The notes below the pieces were generated by a model that saw only the letters and a program-made list of their open reading frames with translations, searched no databases and was not told the DNA's origin. From assembly GCF_002161595.1 (NCBI RefSeq), contig NZ_NFID01000002.1:1-64000 (forward strand): 64,000 nucleotides of DNA, written 5' to 3'. This DNA comes from Gemmiger sp. An50 (GTDB taxonomy: Bacteria; Bacillota; Clostridia; Oscillospirales; Ruminococcaceae). Made by a program: the position numbers and the translations under genes. Shown here piece by piece: positions 33,611 through 41,959 of this stretch; positions within the stretch are counted from its first letter, which is position 1, and each line of letters starts with the position of its first letter.

Positions 33611-35248
33611 TTAACCGATGTAAGACACTCCGCCCGGCACCTTTTGGCATTGATACACATACCAGTGACCGGTGCCGTCCAGAGAGCGCTCCATGGTATA
33701 AACCAGGTCGTAATCCGGCACAAGGCCCAGCGTGTCCTTGTAATACCGCCGGATCACTGTGGCCGTTCCCGCGGCAAGGTCACCGCCCAAGTTCCGGCAA
33801 TTGTCTCCAATATCCGCAGTCAGCCCCCCCATTTCCATCAGGCTGAACCGGCCGTCCTGCTCATAACAGCAGCGGAGAAGATGTTCCTTGTCCGCCTGAT
33901 AATCCGGCGCATTCAGGTAATCCCTTGCCGCCTGATTGAATTGCTCTTCCGTGAACAGGCCATCCGTTCCAATCAGGCCATCCTGATGCATTCGAGCCAC
34001 CACATAGGGCACTTCTCCGCCCTCCTGCCACCAATCCCGGTCGCAGGGGGAAGCGCTGGCCCAGCCCCGGAAGGTGTTCACCACAGCCATCAGCTCTTCG
34101 TTCAGCCGGGCGTTCTCCTCTTCCTTGCCGAAGCTTTGGTCCCTCCCCAACCCGAACACCGCATTTTCGCCGTCCGGATACATCCGACGAATGGTGCCGT
34201 TCACCTTTCCGGTTCCATTGTCGGAAAAATCCAGCAGATACCAGTTTCTCCCCTGGCGCAGCGGGGTATTGCCCGGCTGCGTCACATCCAGCATCAGATA
34301 AACCTTCTCCTCCGGGCCAATTTCCACCTCAAATTCTTCCACCTTCAGGTCTGAGAGATCCGCCAGCGGATATTCCTCCCCCGGCACTTCCACCGGAGGC
34401 TCGAACAAACCGGAAAAGCACCAGTCGACCCAACGCTGGCTGCCCCACACCAGGCCATCCCCCAGCATCCAGGCATAGCGCAGTTGGGAGGCCAGTTCCG
34501 GGTCCTGCTGTGTCTGCTGCTCCAGTTCCTCGGGCAATGCCACAAAGGAATTGTCGCCTTTTTCATCGGTCTTCCAGCCGTCCAGTACCCAGCGGCCTTC
34601 CTCTCTTCGCAGCGTGAGCGGCCAGTTCTCTGTCAGCTCGCCATCATTGTCACGCAGCTCCGCCTGCAGACTGATGCTGTCCTCCGTGCAGCCGATCACC
34701 ACGAAGTTTCCGGTATACCGGAATACATTCTGATTATCAAATCCAAAGTCTCCATTTGCATACAGCGCCCCGTTCTGCTCCTGCAGAGAATACGGTGCAT
34801 CCGGACCGAAAATGGTTTCCATCTTTTTGTCCACGTAATTCCGGCTGAAGATTTCCAGCAAAGCGTTCTCCACCTGGGCCCTGCTCTCCATATCCGGCAG
34901 CCGGTATAGAGTGACCGGCTCACCCAAACGCTCCACCGTAATGCTGTCGGAACAGTCCAGCTGTTGAGCCGCTGGATCAGATGCCCAGCTCTCCCAGCGC
35001 TGACCCGCTTCCACCAGTTCCGTGGCCAGACGGACGATCTCCTCGCTGGTCATCTCGGTACCCAATGGAGCGGCGCTTTTTGCATTCTCCGCCTCGCTCT
35101 GAACCTGACTTTCTGAAAGCGGCGCACTCTGTATGCTTTGCGCCGGGGCACCTTCCTGGCCGGTGCATCCGGCCAGGCTCACCACCAGTATCACTGCGCA
35201 TCCCGCGGCTCTGGCCTTTTTCCAATAGCTGCTCTGTTTCCGTTTCAT
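33611..35248 (-). CDS. Lipoprotein with IseA-like region
   Basis: This 545-residue surface lipoprotein has lipobox VSLAGC with Cys near residue 29, followed by a Ser/Glu-rich linker. Residues ~65-215 (TSEEIVRLATELVEAGQRW to GRWVLDGWKT) resemble the IseA/YoeB family, inhibitors of cell-wall DL-endopeptidases; this assignment is tentative. The remainder has alternating beta strands and a C-terminal domain ending in YYKDTLGLVPDYDLVYTMER...WYVYQC. Its ATG overlaps the stop of the upstream membrane gene as ATGA. A role in controlling wall hydrolysis is inference. Confidence 0.75.
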   Translation of the reverse strand: MKRKQSSYWKKARAAGCAVILVVSLAGCTGQEGAPAQSIQSAPLSESQVQSEAENAKSAAPLGTEMTSEEIVRLATELVEAGQRWESWASDPAAQQLDCSDSITVERLGEPVTLYRLPDMESRAQVENALLEIFSRNYVDKKMETIFGPDAPYSLQEQNGALYANGDFGFDNQNVFRYTGNFVVIGCTEDSISLQAELRDNDGELTENWPLTLRREEGRWVLDGWKTDEKGDNSFVALPEELEQQTQQDPELASQLRYAWMLGDGLVWGSQRWVDWCFSGLFEPPVEVPGEEYPLADLSDLKVEEFEVEIGPEEKVYLMLDVTQPGNTPLRQGRNWYLLDFSDNGTGKVNGTIRRMYPDGENAVFGLGRDQSFGKEEENARLNEELMAVVNTFRGWASASPCDRDWWQEGGEVPYVVARMHQDGLIGTDGLFTEEQFNQAARDYLNAPDYQADKEHLLRCCYEQDGRFSLMEMGGLTADIGDNCRNLGGDLAAGTATVIRRYYKDTLGLVPDYDLVYTMERSLDGTGHWYVYQCQKVPGGVSYIG

Positions 35249-36150
35249 TCCGCAAAGCCTCCTTCTTTAACAAGTTCGTCCTGCTCCAGCCGGGCTTTCC
35301 TTCTTTCAAACTCCTGCTCCATAAAATACCACTGCTGCGCATCCGCATGGATGCAGTCGTTGTATTCCCGGGAATCATATTTTGCAAACACAGCGGCAGG
35401 CACTCGCTGGTGCAGGCAGTCCAGTGCCGCTTGCATCTCTTTGGGCGAGCGCAAATCGGTCGGCTGGCACTGCTGGCGGTCATCCAGAAACCAAAGCTGC
35501 AAAATGCGGGCGGTAGTGACCCGGTTACCGCTGCGCCTGGTCCTGATTTCATCCCGCCAGAACACACCCCGTATGCGCGGGATGTACAGCACTTCATCCC
35601 CCAAAATCCACTCGCTGCCCACCGCCAGTCTTCCAAACCACCGGCCATTCCGGCGCAGGTCTTCATCCACCATGGCAAACAGCTCCTTCGCCGGGGGCGC
35701 TTCCTCCGGGTAGGGCAGTTGGTCCCGGATGGACTGGGCCAACCGGCTCTTTTCCGGGCAAAACGCATCCCGCAAGCCGGTATAGATCAAATACCCGGCG
35801 GCCGGCACTCCTCCCACCGCCAGCAGACCGGCGGCTGCCAGTTTGATGTACTCCATGAAGTCCCAGCCGGTTTTGTCCGCTTTCCAGGAAAGAGTCAGGT
35901 AGGCCGCCCCAGCCGCAGCCATCAGCAGAGCAGCCGCCGCCCATACCAGAAGGATCAACTGCCCTCTTGCACGCTGCAGGCAATAGCCTTCCGCCGGGCC
36001 GTCCGGCTGCTGTTTTTTGTTCCACCGGACCAGCAGCAGGATCACCGGAATGGAAAACACTCGAAGCAGAACCACCAGCAGGGCATACACCATCAGGTCC
36101 CAGGGCCATTTGAGATAAAACCGCTTTTGTTCTTTCTTCTCCGGCTGCAT
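35245..36150 (-). CDS. Membrane protein paired with the IseA-like lipoprotein
   Basis: I do not recognise this 301-residue protein. It has three hydrophobic segments (about residues 12-36, 56-80 and 92-112), then a cytoplasmic domain with WFGRLAVGSEWILGDEVLYIPRIRG and a charged helical C-terminus rich in Glu and Arg. ATG 36150 is chosen because GGGGGAGC precedes it; upstream sequence in frame is basic and non-conserved-looking. It is translationally coupled to the lipoprotein by an ATGA overlap and preceded by an extended -10. Confidence 0.75.
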   Translation of the reverse strand: MQPEKKEQKRFYLKWPWDLMVYALLVVLLRVFSIPVILLLVRWNKKQQPDGPAEGYCLQRARGQLILLVWAAAALLMAAAGAAYLTLSWKADKTGWDFMEYIKLAAAGLLAVGGVPAAGYLIYTGLRDAFCPEKSRLAQSIRDQLPYPEEAPPAKELFAMVDEDLRRNGRWFGRLAVGSEWILGDEVLYIPRIRGVFWRDEIRTRRSGNRVTTARILQLWFLDDRQQCQPTDLRSPKEMQAALDCLHQRVPAAVFAKYDSREYNDCIHADAQQWYFMEQEFERRKARLEQDELVKEGGFAE

Positions 36151-36207
36151 GCACTTGCTCCCCCACAGGCTTGGCCCGGCATTTTTGCTTGCCCGGCCGT
36201 TTTCCTT

Positions 36208-36216
36208 ATTATAACA
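36208..36216 (-). promoter_or_regulatory. Extended -10 promoter of the membrane protein/lipoprotein pair
   Basis: On the minus strand TGTTATAAT is a perfect extended -10, about 58 bases before ATG 36150. Confidence 0.6.
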
Positions 36217-36352
36217 CCGCCGCCGTTTTTTTGCAGCCCGGAAACCGCCATGTAAAGCCCTTTTTGGTTTTGCCCCGCTCGCGCCCCGCATAGGCTGTAA
36301 CAGGCGAAATCCGCTGATTTTTCGCACACGCGCAAAAAAGGAGGCTTTTTGT

Positions 36353-36697
36353 ATGCTCGAGGTATTTCTGCAATTTTTGGCCAGCCAGGTGCTGTATCTG
36401 GCACTTCATCTGGAAAGCGGAAGCTTTCCCCGCCCGCTGACTCCACGCCAGGAGGTGGAGGCCTTCGCGGCCCTGCGCCGGGGCGAGGCGGAGGCACGGG
36501 ACACCATCATCCGGCACAACCTGCGGCTGGTGGCCCACATCGTAAAAAAATACTGCACTCTGCCTGGCGACGCGGAGGATCTGATCAGCATCGGCACCAT
36601 CGGCCTAATCAAGGCGGTGAGCAGCTTCGACAGCACCAAACAGGTGCGCTTTTCCACCTATGCGTCCCGCTGCATTGAAAATGCTATTCTCACATAA
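36353..36697 (+). CDS. sigK: sigK 5' half (sigma-K regions 1.2-2), interrupted by an inserted element
   Basis: The frame encodes 114 residues that match the N-terminal half of the mother-cell sporulation sigma factor sigma-K. A hydrophobic start (residues 1-20) resembles the sigma-K pro-sequence. Then come FPRPLTPRQE, IIRHNLRLVAHIVKKY, EDLISIGTIGLIKAV and FSTYASRCIEN of region 2. The next codons (AILT, then stop) belong to the inserted element, so regions 3-4 are missing. They lie 15.2 kb away at 51889-52248. AGGAGG precedes the ATG. As it stands the product lacks -35 recognition and should be inactive; excision would restore it. The break is at the same place in the protein as in Bacillus subtilis spoIVCB. 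Confidence 0.93.
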   Translation: MLEVFLQFLASQVLYLALHLESGSFPRPLTPRQEVEAFAALRRGEAEARDTIIRHNLRLVAHIVKKYCTLPGDAEDLISIGTIGLIKAVSSFDSTKQVRFSTYASRCIENAILT

Positions 36698-36700
36698 ACG
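36671..36700 (+). other. Left junction of the sigK element (attL)
   Basis: The motif AAATG (36679-36683) followed by CTATTC is shared in aligned position with AAATG-AGATTC at the right junction (51888-51892). The arm CTATTCTCAC (36684-36693) is the reverse complement, with one mismatch, of GTGAGGATAG at the right end. The central dinucleotide of the dyad is AA (36680-36681), the most likely exchange point. Confidence 0.85.
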
Positions 36701-36737
36701 CTCCTTTTTATGTGTGCTGCGGGACGCCGTTCGCCGC

Positions 36738-36766
36738 TTGTGCCCCCTTACCGGATGCGCTACAAT
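36738..36766 (+). promoter_or_regulatory. Promoter of the element's methyltransferase gene
   Basis: TTGTGC (36738-36743) and TACAAT (36761-36766) are separated by 17 bases, just inside the left end of the element. Confidence 0.7.
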
Positions 36767-36835
36767 AAAAGCAGGAAAAACGCCGCAAAACAGCGCGGCA
36801 CTTGTAATTTCACCACCCAATCAGAGAGGCATATC

Positions 36836-37492
36836 ATGCTTGAAAAAATGAGCGATTTCTTTAACAGCCGCCTGGACGGCTACGAGGAGCACCAGCTGCA
36901 CGCCATCGAGCAGGCGGAAACCTTTTATCCCATGACGGCAAACTATCTGCCCGCAAAACCCCACGCCCGTGTGCTGGACCTCGGCTGCGGCACCGGCCTG
37001 GAGCTGGGATATTATTTTGATCGGAACCCCACTGCCCAGGTGACCGGCATTGATCTGGCCGGAGATATGCTGAACGAACTGCGCCGCAAATTTCCGGACA
37101 AGTCCCTGCGCCTTGTGCAGGGGTCCTACTTCACTGTCCCCTTTGAGGAAAACTGCTATGATGCAGCTGTCTCAGTGGAGTCTCTGCACCACTTCACCCA
37201 GGCGGAGAAGATTCCGCTGTACCAAAAAGTCCTTCGGGCACTGGCTCCAGGCGGCTACCTGATCCTGACCGATTATTTTGCCGAATCCGATGAACAGGAA
37301 ACCTTTTTTCAAAACGAGCTGCGGCGGCTGAAAGCGGAGCAAGGCATCCAGGACGAGGAATTCTATCATTACGATACACCACTGACGGTACCGCACGAGA
37401 TCGAAGCCCTGCAAAAAGCAGGCTTTGCTCGTGTGGAGGAACTGGGCCGGTGGGGAGCTACGCATCTGCTGCGTGCAGAAAAGCGTGAATAA
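36836..37492 (+). CDS. Class I SAM-dependent methyltransferase
   Basis: This 218-residue soluble methyltransferase has SAM-binding motif I VLDLGCGTGLELG at about residues 44-56, an acidic residue in TGIDLAGDM, and SVESLHHFT in the motif-IV region. It is of the UbiE/small-molecule type; no substrate can be named. ATG 36836 has GAGAGG 6 bases upstream. It is the first gene of the inserted element. Confidence 0.9.
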   Translation: MLEKMSDFFNSRLDGYEEHQLHAIEQAETFYPMTANYLPAKPHARVLDLGCGTGLELGYYFDRNPTAQVTGIDLAGDMLNELRRKFPDKSLRLVQGSYFTVPFEENCYDAAVSVESLHHFTQAEKIPLYQKVLRALAPGGYLILTDYFAESDEQETFFQNELRRLKAEQGIQDEEFYHYDTPLTVPHEIEALQKAGFARVEELGRWGATHLLRAEKRE

Positions 37493-37583
37493 CCGAAGCA
37501 TCGCGGGCAGCACTCGCTTTAAAACGCCCGGATGCACATGGAAGTTCTGATCGGATAAAGTTGATTCAAAAGGAGTGACCGAT

Positions 37584-38972
37584 ATGCCGATGCTTGGTGC
37601 ATTTTTAACCCCGCATCCCCCTGTATTGCTGCCTGAAGTTGGCAAAGGCCGGGAGCGGGAGATTTCCGCCACGGGAAATGCCATGCGCATGGCCGCCGAG
37701 GAGGTAGCCCGCTGGTCCCCCGAGGTGCTGATCGTAGCATCCCCTCACACTATTCTATATGGGGATTACTTCCACATCGCACCAGGCAGCGGCGCCGACG
37801 GTTCCATGGCAGCCTTCGGCGCGCCCCAGGTGCGCATTGAGGCGCAGTACGACGAACCACTGCGGGAGGAAGTCATCCGCCGGGCCGAACACATGGGCCT
37901 GCAGGCCGGAACACTGGGCCAGCGAGACCCGAGCCTCGATCACGGCGTGCTGATCCCGTTGTATTTTCTGCGCAAAGCAGGGGTGAACTGCCCCATTCTG
38001 CGAATGGGCCTGTCCGGATTTTCCGCGCTGGACCACTACCGGCTGGGTCAGTGCGTGGCCGAGGCGGTGGAAGCGCTGGGCCGCCGCGCTGTTTTTGTGG
38101 CCAGCGGCGATCTTTCCCACAAGCTCAGGGCCGACGGCCCCTATGGCTTTGCGCCGGAAGGTCCGATTTTCGACAAAGCCGTGACACAAACCATGGCATC
38201 CGGTAATTTTCTCGAATTTCTCACCATGGACCCGTCTCTCTGCGAGCGAGCGGCGGAATGCGGTCTGCGCTCCTTCCAGATGATGGCAGGCGCGCTGGAC
38301 GGTCTGGCGGTCCAGCCCCGGCTGCTGAGCCACGAGGACACTTTTGGTGTAGGCTATGGCGTGGCCCTGTTCCCGGTCACCGGCCGGAACGATGCCCGCC
38401 GGTATGCTGCGGCCTGTGAGCAAAACCGCAAGGAACGTCTGGCAGCCCGCCGCGCCAAAGAGGACCCCTGGGTACAGCTGGCCCGCCTTTCACTGGAAAC
38501 CTGCATCCGTCAGGGTCATCCCCTGCAAACTTTGCCAGAGAGCCTGCCCGCCGAACTGACGGAACAAACGGCCGGAGCCTTTGTCTCGCTGCACAAGGAC
38601 GGACGGTTGCGGGGCTGTATCGGAACCATCGCTCCCACTCAGGAAAACACCGCAATGGAAATCGTGCAGAACGCAGTCTCGGCCGGTACCCGGGACCCGC
38701 GGTTCCCACCGGTCAGCGCCGAAGAACTGGACGAGCTGGAATACAATGTGGACGTGCTGGGGCAGCCCGAGCCGGTGGATTCCCCTGCCCGGTTGGACCC
38801 GAAGCAATACGGCGTCATCGTCAGTTGCGGACACAAGCGCGGTCTGCTGCTGCCGGATCTGGACGGTGTGGACACGGTGGAGCAGCAACTGGAGATCGCC
38901 CGCCAGAAAGGCGGCATCCGGGAGAACGAGCCCTATACCATCCAGCGTTTCAAGGTGGTACGGCACACATGA
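37584..38972 (+). CDS. Memo-like/AMMECR1 fusion protein (AmmeMemoRadiSam system)
   Basis: This 462-residue protein fuses two domains. Residues ~1-270 are LigB/Memo-like (FLTPHPPVLLPEVG with a candidate metal His, SPHTILYGDYF, LDHGVLIPLYFL, ASGDLSHKL). Residues ~290-462 are an AMMECR1 domain (GAFVSLHKDGRLRGCIGT). This pair always travels with the radical SAM protein encoded next, whose start overlaps its stop (ATGA). AAGGAG lies 9 bases before ATG 37584. The three activities form a conserved but biochemically obscure module. Its presence inside a sigK element is unusual. Confidence 0.93.
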   Translation: MPMLGAFLTPHPPVLLPEVGKGREREISATGNAMRMAAEEVARWSPEVLIVASPHTILYGDYFHIAPGSGADGSMAAFGAPQVRIEAQYDEPLREEVIRRAEHMGLQAGTLGQRDPSLDHGVLIPLYFLRKAGVNCPILRMGLSGFSALDHYRLGQCVAEAVEALGRRAVFVASGDLSHKLRADGPYGFAPEGPIFDKAVTQTMASGNFLEFLTMDPSLCERAAECGLRSFQMMAGALDGLAVQPRLLSHEDTFGVGYGVALFPVTGRNDARRYAAACEQNRKERLAARRAKEDPWVQLARLSLETCIRQGHPLQTLPESLPAELTEQTAGAFVSLHKDGRLRGCIGTIAPTQENTAMEIVQNAVSAGTRDPRFPPVSAEELDELEYNVDVLGQPEPVDSPARLDPKQYGVIVSCGHKRGLLLPDLDGVDTVEQQLEIARQKGGIRENEPYTIQRFKVVRHT

Positions 38973-39793
38973 AGGTACAATGCGGACTTTGTTTTCATCA
39001 TTGCATCCTCAGCGAAGGGCAAACCGGCCTTTGCCGGGCTCGCGCCAACCAAGGCGGCATCATCGTGCCGCTGAACTACGGCAAACTCACCGCGCTGGCC
39101 CTGGACCCCATCGAGAAAAAACCGCTGCGCCGGTTTCATCCCGGCAGCCTGATTCTCTCGGCAGGCAGCTTTGGCTGTAACCTGCACTGCCCCTTCTGCC
39201 AGAACGCGGAGATCGCCGCCGTCGGGGTGAATGCCCATACGCAGGACTGCACCCCCGAGCGTCTGGTTCAGGAGGCCCTGCGGCTGCAAAGAGAAGGCAA
39301 CATCGGCCTTGCCTATACCTACAACGAACCGCTGGTGGGCTATGAGTATGTGCGGGACTGCGCCGGTCTGGTGCATCGGGCGGGCATGGTCAATGTGCTG
39401 GTGACCAATGGAACCATTGAGAAAACTTCCTGGCGAGCGCTGCTGCCATTAATCGACGCGGTGAACATTGACCTGAAGGGCTTCACCGAAAGCTGGTACC
39501 GGAAACTGGGCGGCGATCTGGAAACGGTCAAGCGATCTATCCTGCTGGCAGCAGAATACTGCCATGTGGAGGTCACCACCCTGATCGTGCCCGGTGAAAA
39601 CGACAGTGAGGAGGAAATGCGAGCCCTGTCCGCCTGGCTGGCTTCGGTCAGTCCTGAGATTCCGCTGCACGTCTCCCGCTTTTTTCCGCGGTACCGGATG
39701 CAGGACCGGCCACCCACACCGGTGCGAACGGTTTACCGCCTGGCCGAAGTGGCCCGGGAATCGCTGCGGTATGTTTATACCGGGAATTGCTGA
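38969..39793 (+). CDS. AmmeMemoRadiSam system radical SAM enzyme
   Basis: This 274-residue radical SAM enzyme has the N-terminal cluster CGLCFHHC plus a fourth Cys in GLCRAR, then the SAM cluster motif CNLHCPFC (C-x3-C-x2-C) near residue 69, YTYNEPLVGYEYV and VTNGTIE. The ATG overlaps the stop of the Memo/AMMECR1 gene by 4 bases, so the two proteins are made together. The family is related to PflA-type activases, but the target is unknown. Confidence 0.94.
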   Translation: MKVQCGLCFHHCILSEGQTGLCRARANQGGIIVPLNYGKLTALALDPIEKKPLRRFHPGSLILSAGSFGCNLHCPFCQNAEIAAVGVNAHTQDCTPERLVQEALRLQREGNIGLAYTYNEPLVGYEYVRDCAGLVHRAGMVNVLVTNGTIEKTSWRALLPLIDAVNIDLKGFTESWYRKLGGDLETVKRSILLAAEYCHVEVTTLIVPGENDSEEEMRALSAWLASVSPEIPLHVSRFFPRYRMQDRPPTPVRTVYRLAEVARESLRYVYTGNC

Positions 39794-40066
39794 AAGACTG
39801 AGCGTCAATCATCAAAGGCACTGTAAAATTCCGCTTCGCCCATTAATCAAAGACAAGTCCTCTGTCAAACGTTCGCACCCATGAACTACACGGCAGAGGG
39901 CTTATTGTTATACCGCTTTGCTGAAATCTTGAACGCCAGCAACACCGGCAGCTGCATACACATTCTCTACCACTTCCACCAACCACTGCAAACGGATTTT
40001 GTTTACGCCGGTTGCGTGTCGATCAAACGCATCTTTCCCCCACTGTGATTTCGTCCCATTCGAGCG
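39794..40066 (-). other. Gene-free stretch with a possible coding remnant
   Basis: No intact gene is supported here. On the minus strand the frame ending with TAA at 39908 reads protein-like for about 50 codons (QWGKDAFDRHATGVNKI, then LQWLVEVVENVYAAAG) but continues upstream into the antisense of the next gene. It may be the tail of a decayed gene. I do not recognise it. Confidence 0.3.
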
Positions 40067-40096
40067 TTGACAGCGTCGCGGAGCAAACGGTATGAT
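40067..40096 (+). promoter_or_regulatory. Promoter of the 40130 gene
   Basis: A perfect TTGACA (40067-40072) and TATGAT (40091-40096) are separated by 18 bases. Confidence 0.75.
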
Positions 40097-40129
40097 AAGG
40101 GCACAAAAGATGTGCCGGGAGGGGTGGGC

Positions 40130-40348
40130 TTGTTCTTTCGAAAAAAGCAGGAAATCCACAGTTACGACCGGGAAAGCCAGCGGCCGGTGATCCGCGCCAG
40201 CATCTGCACCGGGGAAAGGACAGCCGGTTTTCAGGACATACGAACCGGTAAGATCACCGAGGTGATGCTGATTCGCACCCCTGCCGATCTGGAACGATTC
40301 CGGCAGCTTTACGGCATCGGCGCGGATGAGATCCGCACCGAATACTGA
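40130..40348 (+). CDS. Small conserved clostridial protein of unknown function
   Basis: This 72-residue protein starts at TTG 40130, with GGGAGGGG 5 bases upstream; the upstream in-frame sequence is promoter. It is basic at the start (FFRKKQEIHSYD), with a core PVIRASICTGERTAGF and a helical end LERFRQLYGI. Similar short proteins in clostridia have carried misleading enzyme names, but nothing here indicates catalysis. Confidence 0.75.
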   Translation: MFFRKKQEIHSYDRESQRPVIRASICTGERTAGFQDIRTGKITEVMLIRTPADLERFRQLYGIGADEIRTEY

Positions 40349-40425
40349 TTTCCCCCTCATTCATTGCTTTTACCGGGCAGACAGCTGCCCAAAACTATCT
40401 GCAAAAACCATTTGGAGGTACACAC

Positions 40426-40818
40426 ATGAAACGAATTTTTTCCGCTCTGCTCTGCCTGCTCTCCCCTGTTCTGCTGCTCACCGGCTGCGGCGGAGCAGCG
40501 GCCAGCGGCTCCTATCAGCAGATCAGCCAGGAAGAGGCGAAAGAGATGATGGACACCGAAGAAGTCATCATTCTGGATGTACGGGAGCAAAGCGAATACG
40601 ACGGCGACCACATTCCCGGCGCGGTCCTGCTGCCGGTCGGCACCATTGACGAGGACTCCGCAGCAGCGGTCATTCCGGACAAGGATTCCACCGTGCTGGT
40701 TTACTGCCGCAGCGGCAACCGCAGCAAAACCGCTTCCGCCGCCCTGGCGGAGCTGGGCTACACCGGCATCTACGAATTCGGCGGCATTAACACCTGGCCC
40801 TACGAAACAGAACAGTAA
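40426..40818 (+). CDS. Rhodanese-domain lipoprotein
   Basis: This 130-residue exported protein has a signal peptide with lipobox LLTGCG (Cys near residue 21) and a single rhodanese domain. VIILDVREQSEYDGDHIPGA is the N-terminal rhodanese motif, and the active loop CRSGNRS carries the sulfur-accepting Cys. It resembles PspE-like single-domain sulfurtransferases anchored outside the membrane. GGAGG lies before the ATG. A terminator follows. Confidence 0.92.
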   Translation: MKRIFSALLCLLSPVLLLTGCGGAAASGSYQQISQEEAKEMMDTEEVIILDVREQSEYDGDHIPGAVLLPVGTIDEDSAAAVIPDKDSTVLVYCRSGNRSKTASAALAELGYTGIYEFGGINTWPYETEQ

Positions 40819-40826
40819 TTTTCATC

Positions 40827-40871
40827 AAACGCCTGCGCAGGATCACGATGATCTTGCCCGGGCGTTTTTAT
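40827..40871 (+). terminator. Terminator after the rhodanese lipoprotein gene
   Basis: The outer stem AAACGCC (40827-40833) with GGCGTTT (40861-40867) has inner GGATC/GATC pairing and is followed by TTTTTA. Confidence 0.7.
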
Positions 40872-40903
40872 TTTCCCGCCCCTTTTCCCCTCACTGACAG
40901 GAC

Positions 40904-40932
40904 TTGTTCCGATCTTTCCAAGCATGTATAAT
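40904..40932 (+). promoter_or_regulatory. Promoter of the SGNH hydrolase-deformylase operon
   Basis: TTGTTC (40904-40909) and a perfect TATAAT (40927-40932) have a 17-base spacer. It drives a run of closely packed genes up to 44110. Confidence 0.85.
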
Positions 40933-40966
40933 TCAATTGGTACAAAGCGAAACGAGGAGCGGTGAT

Positions 40967-41539
40967 ATGCGTATTTTGATGCTGGGCAACAGCCTGACCT
41001 TCGCAAATGATATGCCCCGAATGCTGGCACAGCTGACCGGCGCGCAGGTGGTGCCCCACACCCGGGGCGGGGCCCGGCTTTCGGAACAGCTGAACCCCAA
41101 GACCAGGCTGGGTGCGCAGACCCAGGCAGCGCTGAGCCGGGAGCACTGGGATTATGTGATCCTGCAGGAAATGAGCCACGGGCCGGTTTCCTCCCCCGAA
41201 CGCTTTTTCGCCAGTGTGCAGCAGCTATGCGCGCAGATTCGAGCAGCCGGTGCCGTGCCCATCCTCTATGCCACCTGGGCCTACCAACGGGGCGGCGCTA
41301 AGCTGGCAGCCAAGGGCTGGGACTACGACGAAATGGCCCACGCTCTGACCGAAGCCTACCGCACCGCCGCCAAAGAGAACCAGGCCCTCCTCGCCGAAGT
41401 GGGGCTGCGGTTTTACCAACTGGCTGATGCATGCAATTTATACGCCGCCGATGGTATTCACCCCAGCGAAGCGGGCTCCCGCTTTGCTGCTGAGACCATT
41501 GCGGCAGTGATTCAAACCCATAAGGAGACACAATCATGA
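40967..41539 (+). CDS. SGNH/GDSL-type hydrolase
   Basis: This 190-residue esterase-like protein has MRILMLGNSLTFAND at the start, which gives the block I Ser (GNSLT). VILQEMSHGP supplies the middle block, and the block V catalytic pair is DGIHPSEAG. No signal peptide is seen. GAGGAG precedes ATG 40967. Its stop overlaps the deformylase start (ATGA). The substrate is unknown. Confidence 0.85.
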   Translation: MRILMLGNSLTFANDMPRMLAQLTGAQVVPHTRGGARLSEQLNPKTRLGAQTQAALSREHWDYVILQEMSHGPVSSPERFFASVQQLCAQIRAAGAVPILYATWAYQRGGAKLAAKGWDYDEMAHALTEAYRTAAKENQALLAEVGLRFYQLADACNLYAADGIHPSEAGSRFAAETIAAVIQTHKETQS

Positions 41540-41946
41540 TTCGAGACATCTGCAAGGACGAAGCATTTCTGGCCCAAAAAGCCGAACCCGCTACCCCCGA
41601 GGACATTTCCGTTGCGCAGGATCTGCTGGAAACACTGGAACATCACCAGGATGGCTGCGTGGGCATGGCGGCCAACATGATCGGCGTGAACAAGCGCATC
41701 ATTGCCTTTGAGGACGAGGGCGGTTACATGGTCATGTTCAACCCGGAAATCATCAAAAAGTCCGGTCCCTACGATACCGAGGAGGGCTGCCTTTCCCTCA
41801 CCGGCACCCGCCCCACCAAGCGTTGGCAGTCCATCAAGGTACGCTGGCAGAACGAGAAGTTTCAGGAACGGCTGAAGACCTTCACCGGCTGGACGGCCCA
41901 GATTATCCAGCACGAGATCGACCACTGCGAAGGCATCATCATTTAA
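41536..41946 (+). CDS. def: Peptide deformylase-like protein
   Basis: This 136-residue metalloprotease removes formyl from nascent proteins if canonical. Motif 1 is degenerate (GMAANMIGV instead of GxGLAAxQ). Motif 2 is EEGCLSL (metal Cys) and motif 3 QHEIDHCEG (HExxH metal ligands plus catalytic Glu). The small size fits the short Firmicutes type. As a cargo copy it may be a second deformylase, like the accessory enzymes in some mobile elements. Confidence 0.9.
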   Translation: MIRDICKDEAFLAQKAEPATPEDISVAQDLLETLEHHQDGCVGMAANMIGVNKRIIAFEDEGGYMVMFNPEIIKKSGPYDTEEGCLSLTGTRPTKRWQSIKVRWQNEKFQERLKTFTGWTAQIIQHEIDHCEGIII

Positions 41947-41959
41947 GGAGGGTTTTCCC

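Noticed and set aside
36209-36352. A sigma-E or sigma-K promoter before sigK
   Set aside because: A CATAGGCT sequence near 36289 resembles a sigma-E -10, but no matching -35 is found, so I do not annotate it.
36353-36697. A complete short sigma factor of 114 residues
   Set aside because: It lacks regions 3 and 4, ends in codons that belong to the element, and its missing half is present in frame at 51889 with a matching attachment core.
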